The notes: a model not told the origin generated them from the sequence alone. 43,102 nt of DNA from Mesostigma viride (GCA_009746045.1 RPFO01002027.1:1-43102); one strand, 5' to 3'; positions 23,431-37,783 are shown, counted from the stretch's first letter. Numbers and translations are program-made.

Positions 23431-26400
23431 CAGCCATGATGACACCATGGGAGCCTGAATCCTCCTCATTAATTACATACATGCCATCCATGTACGTACA
23501 CGGGCCATGATGACACCATGGGAGCCTGAATCCTCCTCATTTACTATTCCTTGACATCCATGTACGTAGACGGGCCATGATGACACCATGGGAGCCTGAA
23601 TCCTCATCATTTTTTTTTCTTTGACATCCATGTACATACGTAGGCCAGCCATGATGACACCAATGGAGCCTGAATCCTCATCATTAATTGCATACATAAA
23701 TGCCATGATCATCAATGACCCCATGGGAGCCTGAATCCTCATCATTAAATACATAAATGCCACGGTCCATGTACGTAGACGGGCCATGATGACACCAATG
23801 GAGCCTGAATCCTCATCATTAATTACATAAATGCCAACCATGTACATACACGGGCAATGATGACACCATGGGAGCCTGAATCCTCATCATTAATTACATA
23901 AATGCCAACCATGTACGTAGGCCAGCCATGATGACACTATGGGAGCCTGAATCCTCATCATTAATTTCATACATGCCAACAACACGTAGACGGGCCATAA
24001 TGACACCACGGGAGCCTGAATCCTCATCATTTTTTTTTCTTTGACATCCATGTACGTAGGCCAGCCATGATGACACCATGGGAGCCTGAATCCTCATCAT
24101 TTTTTTTCTGAGACATCCATGTACGTAGGCCAGCCATGATGACACCATGGGAGCCTGAATCCTCATCATTAAATACATACATGCCATCCATGTACGTAGA
24201 CAGGCCATGATGACACCATGGGAGCCTGAATCCTCATCATTTACTATTCCTTGACATCCATGTACGTAGACGGGCCATGATGACACCATGGGAGCCTGAA
24301 TCCTCATCATTTTTTTTTCTTTGACATCCATGTACATACGTAGGCCAGCCATGATGACACCAATGGAGCCTGAATTCTCATCATTAATTACATACATGCC
24401 ATCCATGTACGTAGACAGGCCATGACATCTGACACCATGGGAGCCTGAATCCTCATCATTTACTATTCCTTGACATCCATGTACGTAGACGGGCCATGAT
24501 GACACCATGGGAGCCTGAATCCTCATCATTTTTTTTCTTTGACATCCATGTACATACGTAGGCCAGCCATGATGACACCAATGGAGCCTGAATCCTCATC
24601 ATTAATTACATACATAAATGCCAACCATGTACATACACGGGCAATGATGACACCAATGGAGCCTGAATCCTCATCATTAATTACATAAATGGCAACCATG
24701 TACATACACGGGCAATGATGACACCATGGGAGCCTGAATCCTCATCATTTTTTTTTCTTTGACATCCATGTACATACGTAGGCCAGCCATGATGACACCA
24801 ATGGAGCCTGAATCCTCATCATTAATTACATACATGCCATCCATGTACGTAGACAAGCCATGATGACCCCATGGGAGCCTGAATCCTCATCATTAATTAC
24901 ATACATGCCATCCATGTACGTAGACAGGCCATGATGACACCATGGGAGCCTGAATCCTCATCATTTACTATTCCTTGACATCCATGTACGTAGGCCAGCC
25001 ATGGAGACACCATGGGAGCCTGAATCCTCCTCATTAATTACATAAATGCCAACCATGTACGTAGAAAGCCATGATGACCCCATGGGAGCCTGAATCCTCA
25101 TCATTAATTACATAAATGCCATCCATGTACGTAGACGGGCCATGATGACACCATGGGAGCCTGAATCCTCATCATTTACTATTCCTTGACATCCATGTAC
25201 GTAGGCCAGCCATGGAGACACCATGGGAGCCTGAATCCTCCTCATTAATTACATAAATGCCAACCATGTACGTAGACAAGCCATGATGACCCCATGGGAG
25301 CCTGAATCCTCATCATTAATTACATAAATGCCATCCATGTAAGTAGACGGGCCATGATGACACCATGGGAGCCTGAATCCTCCTCATTAATTACATAAAT
25401 GCCAACCATGTACGTAGACAAGCCATGATGACACCATGGGAGCCTGAATCCTCATCATTAATTACATAAATGCCATCCATGTACGTAGACGGGCCATGAT
25501 GACACCATGGGAGCCTGAATCCTCATCATTAATTACATAAATGCCATTCATGTACGTAGGCCAGCCATGGAGACACCATGGGAGCCTGAATCCTCATCAT
25601 TAATTACATACATGCCAACAATGTAGGTAGACAAGCCATGATGACACCATGGGAGCCTGAATCCTCATCATTTATTTTATGAGACATCCATGTACGTAGG
25701 CCAGCCATGATGACACCATGGGAGCCTGAATCCTCATCATTTCTTTTTCTTTGACATCCATGTACGTAGGCCAGCCATGATGACACCATGGGAGCCTGAA
25801 TCCTCCTCATTAATTACATACATGCCATCCATGTACGTACAGGCCATGATGACACCATGGGAGCCTGAATCCTCATCATTACTATTCCTTGACATCCATG
25901 TACGTAGGCCAGCCATGGAGACACCATGGGAGCCTGAATCCTCATCATTAATTACATAAATGCCAACCATGTACGTAGACAAGCCATGATGACACCATGG
26001 GAGCCTGAATCCTCCTCATTAATTACATAAATGCCAACCATGTACGTAGACAAGCCATGATGACACCATGGGAGCCTGAATCCTCATCATTAATTACATA
26101 CATGCCATCCATGTACGTAGACAGGCCATGATGACACCATGGGAGCCTGAATCCTCATCATTTACTATTCCTTGACATCCATGTACGTAGGCCAGCCATG
26201 GAGACACCATGGGAGCCTGAATCCTCCTCATTAATTACATAAATGCCAACCATGTACGTAGACAAGCCATGATGACACCATGGGAGCCTGAATCCTCATC
26301 ATTAATTACATACATGCCATCCATGTACGTAGACAGGCCATGATGACACCATGGGAGCCTGAATCCTCATCATTTACTATTCCTTGACATCCATGTACGT

Positions 26401-29400
26401 AGGCCAGCCATGGAGACACCATGGGAGCCTGAATCCTCCTCATTAATTACATAAATGCCAACCATGTACGTAGACAAGCCATGATGACCCATGGGAGCCT
26501 GAATCCTCATCATTAATTACATAAATGCCATCCATGTACGTAGACGGGCCATGATGACACCACGGGAGCCTGAATCCTCATCATTTACTATTCCTTGACA
26601 TCCATGTACGTAGGCCAGCCATGGAGACACCATGGGAGCCTGAATCCTCCTCATTAATTACATAAATGCCAACCATGTACGTAGACAAGCCATGATGACC
26701 CATGGGAGCCTGAATCCTCATCATTAATTACATAAATGCCATCCATGTAAGTAGACGGGCCATGATGACACCATGGGAGCCTGAATCCTCCTCATTAATT
26801 TCATACATGCCAACAACACGTAGACGGGCCATAATGACACCACGGGAGCCTGAATCCTGATCATTTTTTTTTCTTTGACATCCATGTACGTAGGCCAGCC
26901 ATGATGACACCATGGGAGCCTGAATCCTCATCATTTTTTTTCTGAGACATCCATGTACGTAGGCCAGCCATGATGACACCATGGGAGCCTGAATCCTCCT
27001 CATTAATTACATACATGCCATCCATGTACGTAGACAGGCCATGACATCTGACACCATGGGAGCCTGAATCCTCATCATTTACTATTCCTTGACATCCATG
27101 TACGTAGACGGGCCATGATGACACCATGGGAGCCTGAATCCTCATCATTTTTTTTCTTTGACATCCATGTACATACGTAGGCCAGCCATGATGACACCAA
27201 TGGAGCCTGAATCCTCATCATTAATTACATACATAAATGCCATGATCATCAATGACCCCATGGGAGCCTGAATCCTCATCATTAAATACATAAATGCCAC
27301 GGTCCATGTACGTAGACGGGCCATGATGACACCAATGGAGCCTGAATCCTCATCATTAATTACATAAATGCCAACCATGTACATACACGGGCAATGATGA
27401 CACCATGGGAGCCTGAATCCTCATCATTAATTACATAAATGCCAACCATGTACGTAGGCCAGCCATGATGACACTATGGGAGCCTGAATCCTCATCATTA
27501 ATTTCATACATGCCAACAACACGTAGACGGGCCATAATGACACCACGGAGCCTGAATCCTCATCATTTTTTTTTCTTTGACATCCATGTACGTAGGCCAG
27601 CCATGATGACACCATGGGAGCCTGAATCCTCATCATTTTTTTTCTGAGACATCCATGTACGTAGGCCAGCCATGATGACACCATGGGAGCCTGAATCCTC
27701 ATCATTAAATACATACATGCCATCCATGTACGTAGACAGGCCATGATGACACCATGGGAGCCTGAATCCTCATCATTTACTATTCCTTGACATCCATGTA
27801 CGTAGACGGGCCATGATGACACCATGGGAGCCTGAATCCTCATCATTTTTTTTCTTTGACATCCATGTACATACGTAGGCCAGCCATGATGACACCAATG
27901 GAGCCTGAATTCTCATCATTAATTACATACATGCCATCCATGTACGTAGACAGGCCATGACATCTGACACCATGGGAGCCTGAATCCTCATCATTTACTA
28001 TTCCTTGACATCCATGTACGTAGAGGGCCATGATGACACCATGGGAGCCTGAATCCTCATCATTTTTTTTTCTTTGACATCCATGTACATACGTAGGCCA
28101 GCCATGATGACACCAATGGAGCCTGAATCCTCATCATTAATTACATACATAAATGCCAACCATGTACATACACGGGCAATGATGACACCAATGGAGCCTG
28201 AATCCTCATCATTAATTACATAAATGGCAACATGTACATACACGGGCAATGATGACACCATGGGAGCCTGAATCCTCATCATTTTTTTTTTCTTTGACAT
28301 CCATGTACATACGTAGGCCAGCCATGATGACACCAATGGAGCCTGAATCCTCATCATTAATTACATACATGCCATCCATGTACGTAGACAAGCCATGATG
28401 ACACCATGGGAGCCTGAATCCTCATCATTAATTACATACATGCCATCCATGTACGTAGACAGGCCATGATGACACCATGGGAGCCTGAATCCTCATCATT
28501 TACTATTCCTTGACATCCATGTACGTAGGCCAGCCATGGAGACACCATGGGAGCCTGAATCCTCCTCATTAATTACATAAATGCCAACCATGTACGTAGA
28601 CAAGCCATGATGACCCCATGGGAGCCTGAATCCTCATCATTAATTACATAAATGCCATCCATGTACGTAGACGGGCCATGATGACACCATGGGAGCCTGA
28701 ATCCTCCTCATTAATTACATAAATGCCAACCATGTACGTAGACAAGCCATGATGACACCATGGGAGCCTGAATCCTCATCATTAATTACATAAATGCCAT
28801 CCATGTACGTAGACGGGCCATGATGACACCATGGGAGCCTGAATCCTCATCATTTACTATTCCTTGACATCCATGTACGTAGGCCAGCCATGATGACACC
28901 AATGGAGCCTGAATCCTCTTCATTTTCTTAATGAGAGGATTCAGGTGACATAAATGCAACCATGTAGGTAGACAAGCCATGATGACACCATGGGAGCCTG
29001 AATCCTCATCATTTACTATTCCTTGACATCCATGTACGTAGGCCAGCCATGGAGACACCATGGGAGCCTGAATCCTCCTCATTAATTACATAAATGCCAA
29101 CCATGTACGTAGACAAGCCATGATGACCCATGGGAGCCTGAATCCTCATCATTAATTACATAAATGCCATCCATGTAAGTAGACGGGCCATGATGACACC
29201 ATGGGAGCCTGAATCCTCCTCATTAATTACATAAATGCCAACCATGTACGTAGACAAGCCATGATGACACCATGGGAGCCTGAATCCTCATCATTAATTA
29301 CATAAATGCCATCCATGTACGTAGACGGGCCATGATGACACCATGGGAGCCTGAATCCTCATCATTAATTACATAAATGCCATTCATGTACGTAGGCCAC

Positions 29401-29885
29401 CATGGAGACACCATGGGAGCCTGAATCCTCATCATTAATTACATACATGCCAACAATGTAGGTAGACAAGCCATGATGACACCATGGGAGCCTGAATCCT
29501 CATCATTTATTTTATGAGACATCCATGTACGTAGGCCAGCCATGATGACACCATGGGAGCCTGAATCCTCATCATTTCTTTTTCTTTGACATCCATGTAC
29601 GTAGGCCAGCCATGATGACACCATGGAGCCTGAATCCTCCTCATTAATTACATACATGCCATCCATGTACGTACACGGGCCATGATGACACCATGGGAGC
29701 CTGAATCCTCCTCATTTACTATTCCTTGACATCCATGTACGTAGGCCAGCCATGGAGACACCATGGGAGCCTGAATCCTCATCATTAATTACATAAATGC
29801 CAACCATGTACGTAGGCCAGCCATGATGACACCATGGGAGCCTGAATCCTCATCATTTCTTTTTCTTTGACATCCATGTAGTAGG
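23431..29885. repeat. Satellite higher-order repeat copy C, internally shortened
   Basis: The order of monomer types follows copy B at an offset of about 7390 bp as far as the block at 25604 (18216 in copy B). It then diverges: the late block at 29439 lies only 6458 bp from its counterpart at 22981, so roughly 0.93 kb is missing overall. A second occurrence of the early block (about 26,780-28,360) shows that this was rearrangement by unequal exchange, not a simple deletion. No gene is seen. Confidence 0.88.
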
Positions 29886-32800
29886 CAGCCATGATGACAC
29901 CATGGGAGCCTGAATCCTCCTCATTAATTACATACATGCCATCCATGTACGTACACGGGCCATGATGACACCATGGGAGCCTGAATCCTCCTCATTTACT
30001 ATTCCTTGACATCCATGTACGTAGACGGGCCATGATGACACCATGGGAGCCTGAATCCTCATCATTTTTTTTTCTTTGACATCCATGTACATACGTAGGC
30101 CAGCCATGATGACACCAATGGAGCCTGAATCCTCATCATTAATTGCATACATAAATGCCATGATCATCAATGACCCATGGGAGCCTGAATCCTCATCATT
30201 AAATACATAATGCCACGGTCCATGTACGTAGACGGGCCATGATGACACCAATGGAGCCTGAATCCTCATCATTAATTACATAAATGCCAACCATGTACAT
30301 ACACGGGCAATGATGACACCATGGGAGCCTGAATCCTCATCATTAATTACATAAATGCCAACCATGTACGTAGGCCAGCCATGATGACACTATGGGAGCC
30401 TGAATCCTCATCATTAATTTCATACATGCCAACAACACGTAGACGGCCATAATGACACCACGGGAGCCTGAATCCTCATCATTTTTTTTTCTTTGACATC
30501 CATGTACGTAGGCCAGCCATGATGACACCATGGGAGCCTGAATCCTCATCATTTTTTTTCTGAGACATCCATGTACGTAGGCCAGCCATGATGACACCAT
30601 GGGAGCCTGAATCCTCATCATTAAATACATACATGCATCCATGTACGTAGACAGGCCATGATGACACCATGGGAGCCTGAATCCTCATCATTTACTATTC
30701 CTTGACATCCATGTACGTAGACGGGCCATGATGACACCATGGGAGCCTGAATCCTCATCATTTTTTTTCTTTGACATCCATGTACATACGTAGGCCAGCC
30801 ATGATGACACCATGGAGCCTGAATCTCATCATTATTACATACATGCCATCCATGTACGTAGACAGGCCATGACATCTGACACCATGGGAGCCTGAATCCT
30901 CATCATTTACTATTCCTTGACATCCATGTACGTAGACGGGCCATGATGACACCATGGGAGCCTGAATCCTCATCATTTTTTTTTCTTGACATCCATGTAA
31001 TACGTAGGCCAGCCATGATGACACCATGGAGCCTGAATCCTCATCATTAATTACATACATAAATGCCAACCATGTACATACACGGGCAATGATGACACCA
31101 TGGAGCCTGAATCCTCATCATTAATTACATAAATGCCAACCATGTACATACACGGGCAATGATGACACCATGGGAGCCTGAATCCTCATCATTTTTTTTT
31201 CTTTGACATCCATGTACATACGTAGGCCAGCCATGATGACACCATGGAGCCTGAATCCTCATCATTAATTACATACATGCCATCCATGTACGTAGACAAG
31301 CCATGATGACCCATGGGAGCCTGAATCCTCATCATTAATTACATACATGCCATCCATGTACGTAGACAGGCCATGATGACACCATGGGAGCCTGAATCCT
31401 CATCATTTACTATTCCTTGACATCCATGTACGTAGGCCAGCCATGGAGACACCATGGGAGCCTGAATCCTCCTCATTAATTACATAAATGCCAACCATGT
31501 ACGTAGACAAGCCATGATGACCCATGGGAGCCTGAATCCTCATCATTAATTACATAAATGCCATCCATGTACGTAGACGGGCCATGATGACACCATGGGA
31601 GCCTGAATCCTCATCATTTACTATTCCTTGACATCCATGTACGTAGGCCAGCCATGGAGACACCATGGGAGCCTGAATCCTCCTCATTAATTACATAAAT
31701 GCCAACCATGTACGTAGACAAGCCATGATGACCCATGGGAGCCTGAATCCTCATCATTAATTACATAAATGCCATCCATGTACGTAGACGCCATGATGAC
31801 ACCATGGGAGCCTGAATCCTCCTCATTAATTACATAAATGCCAACCATGTACGTAGACAAGCCATGATGACACCATGGGAGCCTGAATCCTCATCATTAA
31901 TTACATAAATGCCATCCATGTACGTAGACGGCCATGATGACACCATGGGAGCCTGAATCCTCATCATTAATTACATAAATGCCATCATGTACGTAGGCCA
32001 GCCATGAGACACCATGGGAGCCTGAATCCTCATCATTAATTACATACATGCCAACTGTAGTAGACAAGCCATGATGACACCATGGGAGCCTGAATCCTCA
32101 TCATTTTTTTTGACATCCATGTACGTAGGCCAGCCATGATGACACCATGGGAGCCTGAATCCTCATCATTTCTTTCCTTGACATCCATGTACGTAGGCAG
32201 CCATGATGACACCATGGGAGCCTGAATCCTCCTCATTAATTACATACATGCCATCCATGTACGTACACGCCATGATGACACCATGGGAGCCTGAATCCTC
32301 ATCATTTACTATTCCTTGACATCCATGTACGTAGGCCAGCCATGATGACACCATGGGAGCCTGAATCCTCATCATTTAATTACATAATGCCAACCATGTA
32401 CGTAGACAGCCATGATGACACCATGGGAGCCTGAATCCTCCTCATTAATTACATAAATGCCAACCATGTACGTAGACAAGCCATGATGACACCATGGGAG
32501 CCTGAATCCTCATCATTAATTACATAATGCCATCCATGTACGTACAGGCCATGATGACACCATGGGAGCCTGAATCCTCATCATTTACTACCTTGACATC
32601 CATGTACGTAGGCCAGCCATGAGACACCATGGGAGCCTGAATCCTCCTCATTAATTACATAAATGCCAACCATGTACGTAGACAAGCCATGATGACACCA
32701 TGGGAGCCTGAATCCTCATCATTAATTACATAATGCCATCCATGTACGTAGACGCCATGATGACACCATGGGAGCCTGAATCCTCATCATTAATTACCTT

Positions 32801-33358
32801 GCCATCCATGTACGTAGGCCAGCCATGAGACACCATGGGAGCCTGAATCCTCATCATTAATTACATAAATGCCAACATGTACGTAGACAGCCATGATGAC
32901 ACCATGGGAGCCTGAATCCTCATCATTAATTACATAATGCCATCCATGTACGTAGAGCCATGATGACACCATGGGAGCCTGAATCCTCATCATTTAATTT
33001 TGACATCCATGTACGTAGGCCAGCCATGATGACACCATGGGAGCCTGAATCCTCATTTAATTACATTGCCATCCATGTACGTAGGCAGCCATGATGACAC
33101 CATGGGAGCCTGAATCCTCATCATTAATTACATACATGCCATCCATGTACGTAGGGCCATGATGACACCATGGGAGCCTGAATCCTCCTCATTAATTATA
33201 CATGCCATCCATGTAGAGGGCCATGATGACACCATGGGAGCCTGAATCCTCATCATTAATTACATAAATGCCATTCATGTACGTAGGCCAGCCATGATGA
33301 CACCATGGGAGCCTGAATCCTCATCATTTCTTTTTCTTTGACATCCATGTACGTAGGC
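29886..33358. repeat. Satellite copy D, short and degenerate
   Basis: This starts like the other units but is only about 3.5 kb long. From about 30,400 to 33,340 many monomers lack one or a few bases (for example GTAGGCAGCC for GTAGGCCAGCC, and GTAGACGCCATG for GTAGACGGGCCATG), and some monomers shrink below 65 bp. It resembles the degenerate stretch at 1-2320. Poor consensus quality and true decay cannot be told apart here. No gene is seen. Confidence 0.85.
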
Positions 33359-35482
33359 CAGCCATGATGACACCATGGGAGCCTGAATCCTCCTCATTAA
33401 TTACATACATGCCATCCATGTACGTACACGGGCCATGATGACACCATGGGAGCCTGAATCCTCCTCATTTACTATTCCTTGACATCCATGTACGTAGACG
33501 GGCCATGATGACACCATGGGAGCCTGAATCCTCATCATTTTTTTTTCTTTGACATCCATGTACATACGTAGGCCAGCCATGATGACACCAATGGAGCCTG
33601 AATCCTCATCATTAATTACATACATAAATGCCATGATCATCAATGACCCCATGGGAGCCTGAATCCTCATCATTAAATACATAAATGCCACGGTCCATGT
33701 ACGTAGACGGGCCATGATGACACCAATGGAGCCTGAATCCTCATCATTAATTACATAAATGCCAACCATGTACATACACGGGCAATGATGACACCATGGG
33801 AGCCTGAATCCTCATCATTAATTACATAAATGCCAACCATGTACGTAGGCCAGCCATGATGACACTATGGGAGCCTGAATCCTCATCATTAATTTCATAC
33901 ATGCCAACAACACGTAGACGGGCCATAATGACACCACGGGAGCCTGAATCCTCATCATTTTTTTTTCTTTGACATCCATGTACGTAGGCCAGCCATGATG
34001 ACACCATGGGAGCCTGAATCCTCATCATTTTTTTTCTGAGACATCCATGTACGTAGGCCAGCCATGATGACACCATGGGAGCCTGAATCCTCATCATTAA
34101 ATACATACATGCCATCCATGTACGTAGACAGGCCATGATGACACCATGGGAGCCTGAATCCTCATCATTTACTATTCCTTGACATCCATGTACGTAGACG
34201 GGCCATGATGACACCATGGGAGCCTGAATCCTCATCATTTTTTTTTCTTTGACATCCATGTACATACGTAGGCCAGCCATGATGACACCAATGGAGCCTG
34301 AATTCTCATCATTAATTACATACATGCCATCCATGTACGTAGACAGGCCATGACATCTGACACCATGGGAGCCTGAATCCTCATCATTTACTATTCCTTG
34401 ACATCCATGTACGTAGACGGGCCATGATGACACCATGGGAGCCTGAATCCTCATCATTTTTTTTTCTTTGACATCCATGTACATACGTAGGCCAGCCATG
34501 ATGACACCAATGGAGCCTGAATCCTCATCATTAATTACATACATAAATGCCAACCATGTACATACACGGGCAATGATGACACCAATGGAGCCTGAATCCT
34601 CATCATTAATTACATAAATGGCAACCATGTACATACACGGGCAATGATGACACCATGGGAGCCTGAATCCTCATCATTTTTTTTTTCTTTGACATCCATG
34701 TACATACGTAGGCCAGCCATGATGACACCAATGGAGCCTGAATCCTCATCATTAATTACATACATGCCATCCATGTACGTAGACAAGCCATGATGACCCA
34801 TGGGAGCCTGAATCCTCATCATTAATTACATACATGCCATCCATGTACGTAGACAGGCCATGATGACACCATGGGAGCCTGAATCCTCATCATTTACTAT
34901 TCCTTGACATCCATGTACGTAGGCCAGCCATGGAGACACCATGGGAGCCTGAATCCTCCTCATTAATTACATAAATGCCAACCATGTACGTAGACAAGCC
35001 ATGATGACCCATGGGAGCCTGAATCCTCATCATTAATTACATAAATGCCATCCATGTACGTAGACGGGCCATGATGACACCATGGGAGCCTGAATCCTCC
35101 TCATTAATTACATAAATGCCAACCATGTACGTAGACAAGCCATGATGACACCATGGGAGCCTGAATCCTCATCATTTACTATTCCTTGACATCCATGTAC
35201 GTAGGCCAGCCATGATGACACCAATGGAGCCTGAATCCTCCTCGTTAATTACATAAATGCCAACCATGTACGTAGACAAGCCATGATGACACCATGGGAG
35301 CCTGAATCCTCATCATTAATTACATACATGCCATCCATGTACGTAGACAGGCCATGATGACACCATGGGAGCCTGAATCCTCATCATTTACTATTCCTTG
35401 ACATCCATGTACGTAGGCCAGCCATGGAGACACCATGGGAGCCTGAATCCTCATCATTAAATACATAAATGCCATCCATGTA
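33359..35482. repeat. Satellite copy E, truncated at the strand switch
   Basis: The unit restarts at 33359 and matches copy B closely; the 813 bp at 33822-34634 translate identically to 16503-17315. After the early block it moves to other monomer types and stops at the orientation switch at 35478-35482. No gene is seen. Confidence 0.9.
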
Positions 35483-36508
35483 ATTAATGATGAGGATTCA
35501 GGCTCCCATGGTGTCATCATGGCCCGTCTACGTACATGGATGTCAAGGAATAGTAAATGATGAGGATTCAGGCTCCCATGGTGTCATCATGGCTTGTCTA
35601 CGTACATGGTTGGCATTTATGTAATTAATGATGAGGATTCAGGCTCCCATGGTGTCATCATTGCCCGTGTATGTACATGGTTGGCATTTATGTAATTAAT
35701 GATGAGGATTCAGGCTCCATGGTGTCATCATGGCCCGTCTACGTACATGGATGGCATTATGTATTTAATGATGAGGATTCAGGCTCCCATGGTCATTGAT
35801 GATCATGGCATTTATGTATGTAAAATGATGAGGATTCAGGCTCCATGGTGTCATCATGGCTGGCCTACGTACATGGATGTCTCATAAAAAAAATGATGAG
35901 GATTCAGGCTCCCATGGTGTCATCATGGCCCGTCTACGTACATGGTTGGCATTTATGTAATTAATGATGAGGATTCAGGCTCCCATGGTGTCATCATGGC
36001 CTGTCTACGTACATGGATGGCATGTATGTATTTAATGATGAGGATTCAGGCTCCCATGGTGTCATCATGGCTGGCCTACGTACATGGATGTCTCAGAAAA
36101 AAAATGTGGAGGATTCAGGCTCCCATGGTGTCATCATGGCTGGCCTACGTACATGGATGTCTCATAAAATAAATGATGAGGATTCAGGCTCCCGTGGTGT
36201 CATTATGGCCCGTCTACGTGTTGTTGGCATGTATGAAATTAATGATGAGGATTCAGGCTCCCATAGTGTCATCATGGCTGGCCTACGTACATGGTTGGCA
36301 TTTATGTATTTAATGATGAGGATTCAGGCTCCCATGGTGTCATCATGGCTTGTCTATGTACATGGTTGGCATTTATGTAATTAATGATGAGGATTCAGGC
36401 TCCATTGGTGTCATCATGGCCCGTCTACGTACATGGGTGGCATTTATGTATTTAATGATGAGGATTTAGGCTCCCATGGGGTCATCATGGCTTGTCTACG
36501 TACATGGA
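35478..36508 (-). repeat. Satellite monomers in inverted orientation
   Basis: From here the core appears as TGATGAGGATTCAGGCTCCC, the reverse complement of the preceding 35 kb. Forward sequence ends CCATCCATGTA and inverted sequence begins ATGTAATTAATGATG, so the junction shares ATGTA. About fourteen monomers follow, and the array ends at GTCTACGTACATGG, about 36507. Beyond lies unique sequence. Plus-strand frames in this block are satellite by-products. Confidence 0.92.
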
Positions 36509-36783
36509 GTCATATTGATTCATGGAACAATGAGATACCATTCTTAATTGAAAATTGTTCTTGATACTTTCACATGCATGCCCGGAATCGTGAATTTGTG
36601 CGGGTTTCCATGATGACAATCCTCATTGAATTCTTGAGCACACAATATTGAGCAATTTAGGGGCACTTCGGCAATGTTGACCATTTTCATTCATGATCAA
36701 TAAAATTAACATTTAATGCAATAAATACATATTCCACTCATTTTAATAAACCATGCAAAAACTTTACAAGCACGCTCAAGCTA
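36509..36783. other. AT-rich unique spacer
   Basis: This is about 275 bp of AT-rich sequence between the satellite and the minisatellite. I see no gene, repeat or clear signal apart from a short frame starting with ATG 36753 that runs directly into the minisatellite. Confidence 0.6.
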
Positions 36784-37560
36784 GGGGTGGGCTGGCATGC
36801 ACGCGTGGGTGTGGGGGTGGGCTGGCATGCATGCGTGGGTGTGGGGGTGGGCTGGCATGCACGTGTGGGTGTGGGGGTGGGCTGGCATGCATGCGTGGGT
36901 GTGGGGTTGGGCTAGCCTGCATGCGTGGGTGTGGGGGGGGGCTGGCATGCATGCGTGGGTGTGTGTGGGGGGCTAGCATGCATGCGTAAGTGTGGGGGGG
37001 GGCTGGCATGCATGCGTGGGTGTGGGGGGGGGCTGGCATGCATGCGTGGGTGTGTGTGGGGGGCTAGCATGCATGCGTAAGTGTGGGGGGGGGCTGGCAT
37101 GCATGCGTGGGTGTGTATGGGGGCTGGCATGCATGCGTGGGTGTGTGTGGGGGGCTAGCATGCATGCGTGGGTGTGTGGGGGGGCTGTCATGCATGCGTG
37201 GGTGTGTGTGGGGGCTGGCATCCATGCGTGGGTGTGTGGGGGGGCTAGCATGCATGCGTGGGTGTGGGGGTGGGCTAGCATGCATGCGTGGGTGTGGGGG
37301 GGGGCGGTCATGCATGCGTGGGTGTGTGGGGGGGCTGGCATGCATGCGTGGGTGTGTGGGGGGGCTAGCATGCATGCGTGGGTGTGGGGGTGGGCTAGCA
37401 TGCATGCGTGGGTGTGAGTGTGGGCTAGCATGCATGCGTGGGTGTGGGGGGGGGCTAGCATGCATGCGTGGGTGTGGGGGGGCCGGGGCCGGGGCTAGCA
37501 TGCATGCGTGGGTGTGGGGGTGGGCTAGCATGCATGCGTGGGTGTGGGGGGGGGCTAGCA
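36784..37560. repeat. G-rich 30-bp minisatellite
   Basis: About 26 copies of a unit like GCTGGCATGCATGCGTGGGT plus a G-rich GTGTGGGGG tail have a period of 30 bp with small G-run length changes. Because 30 is divisible by three, both strands are open: plus-strand CMRGCGGGLA-like and minus-strand HACMPAPPHT-like decapeptide repeats reach 184 and 195 codons. G-run indels shift the frame repeatedly, so these are not taken as proteins. The strand is strongly G-rich, with alternating purine-pyrimidine GCATGCATGCGTG blocks. Confidence 0.92.
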
Positions 37561-37584
37561 CGCCCCACCCCTCCATCGGCACAG

Positions 37585-37720
37585 CCAGCCTTGTGAGTCT
37601 ACCCTTAACAACAAGGCTGGTAGGACGACACGCCTGAGCAGCATATGTCATGCCTATCTCAGGCTAATAATGTGTGATTTTGTGCCAACAACCAAGTTGT
37701 TCCACCCAACAACACATTAT
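37585..37720. other. Cluster of three adjacent stem-loops
   Basis: Three inverted repeats follow one another. CCAGCCTTGT/ACAAGGCTGG spans 37585-37620 (16-nt loop), GCCTGAG/CTCAGGC spans 37632-37664 (19-nt loop), and ATAATGTGT/ACACATTAT spans 37667-37720, enclosing an inner AACAAC/GTTGTT stem. They lie directly after the minisatellite and about 55 bp before the TATA box. They could be regulatory structure, a small structured RNA, or the end of a decayed mobile element. Confidence 0.6.
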
Positions 37721-37752
37721 AAACCCTCTTCCAAAATGCCCAACAAGCCGGA

Positions 37753-37783
37753 CACGTGGAGGACCACACACGCAGTATATAAA
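37753..37783 (+). promoter_or_regulatory. G-box plus TATA-box promoter candidate
   Basis: A perfect CACGTG palindrome (37753-37758) lies 17 bp upstream of TATATAAA (37776-37783), a usual RNA polymerase II layout. The first ATG downstream is at 37840, which leaves room for a leader of about 30 nt. Confidence 0.5.

Noticed and set aside
36784-37637. Repeat proteins on either strand of the 30-bp minisatellite
   Set aside because: Both strands are equally open because the period is divisible by three, and G-run indels break the frames.
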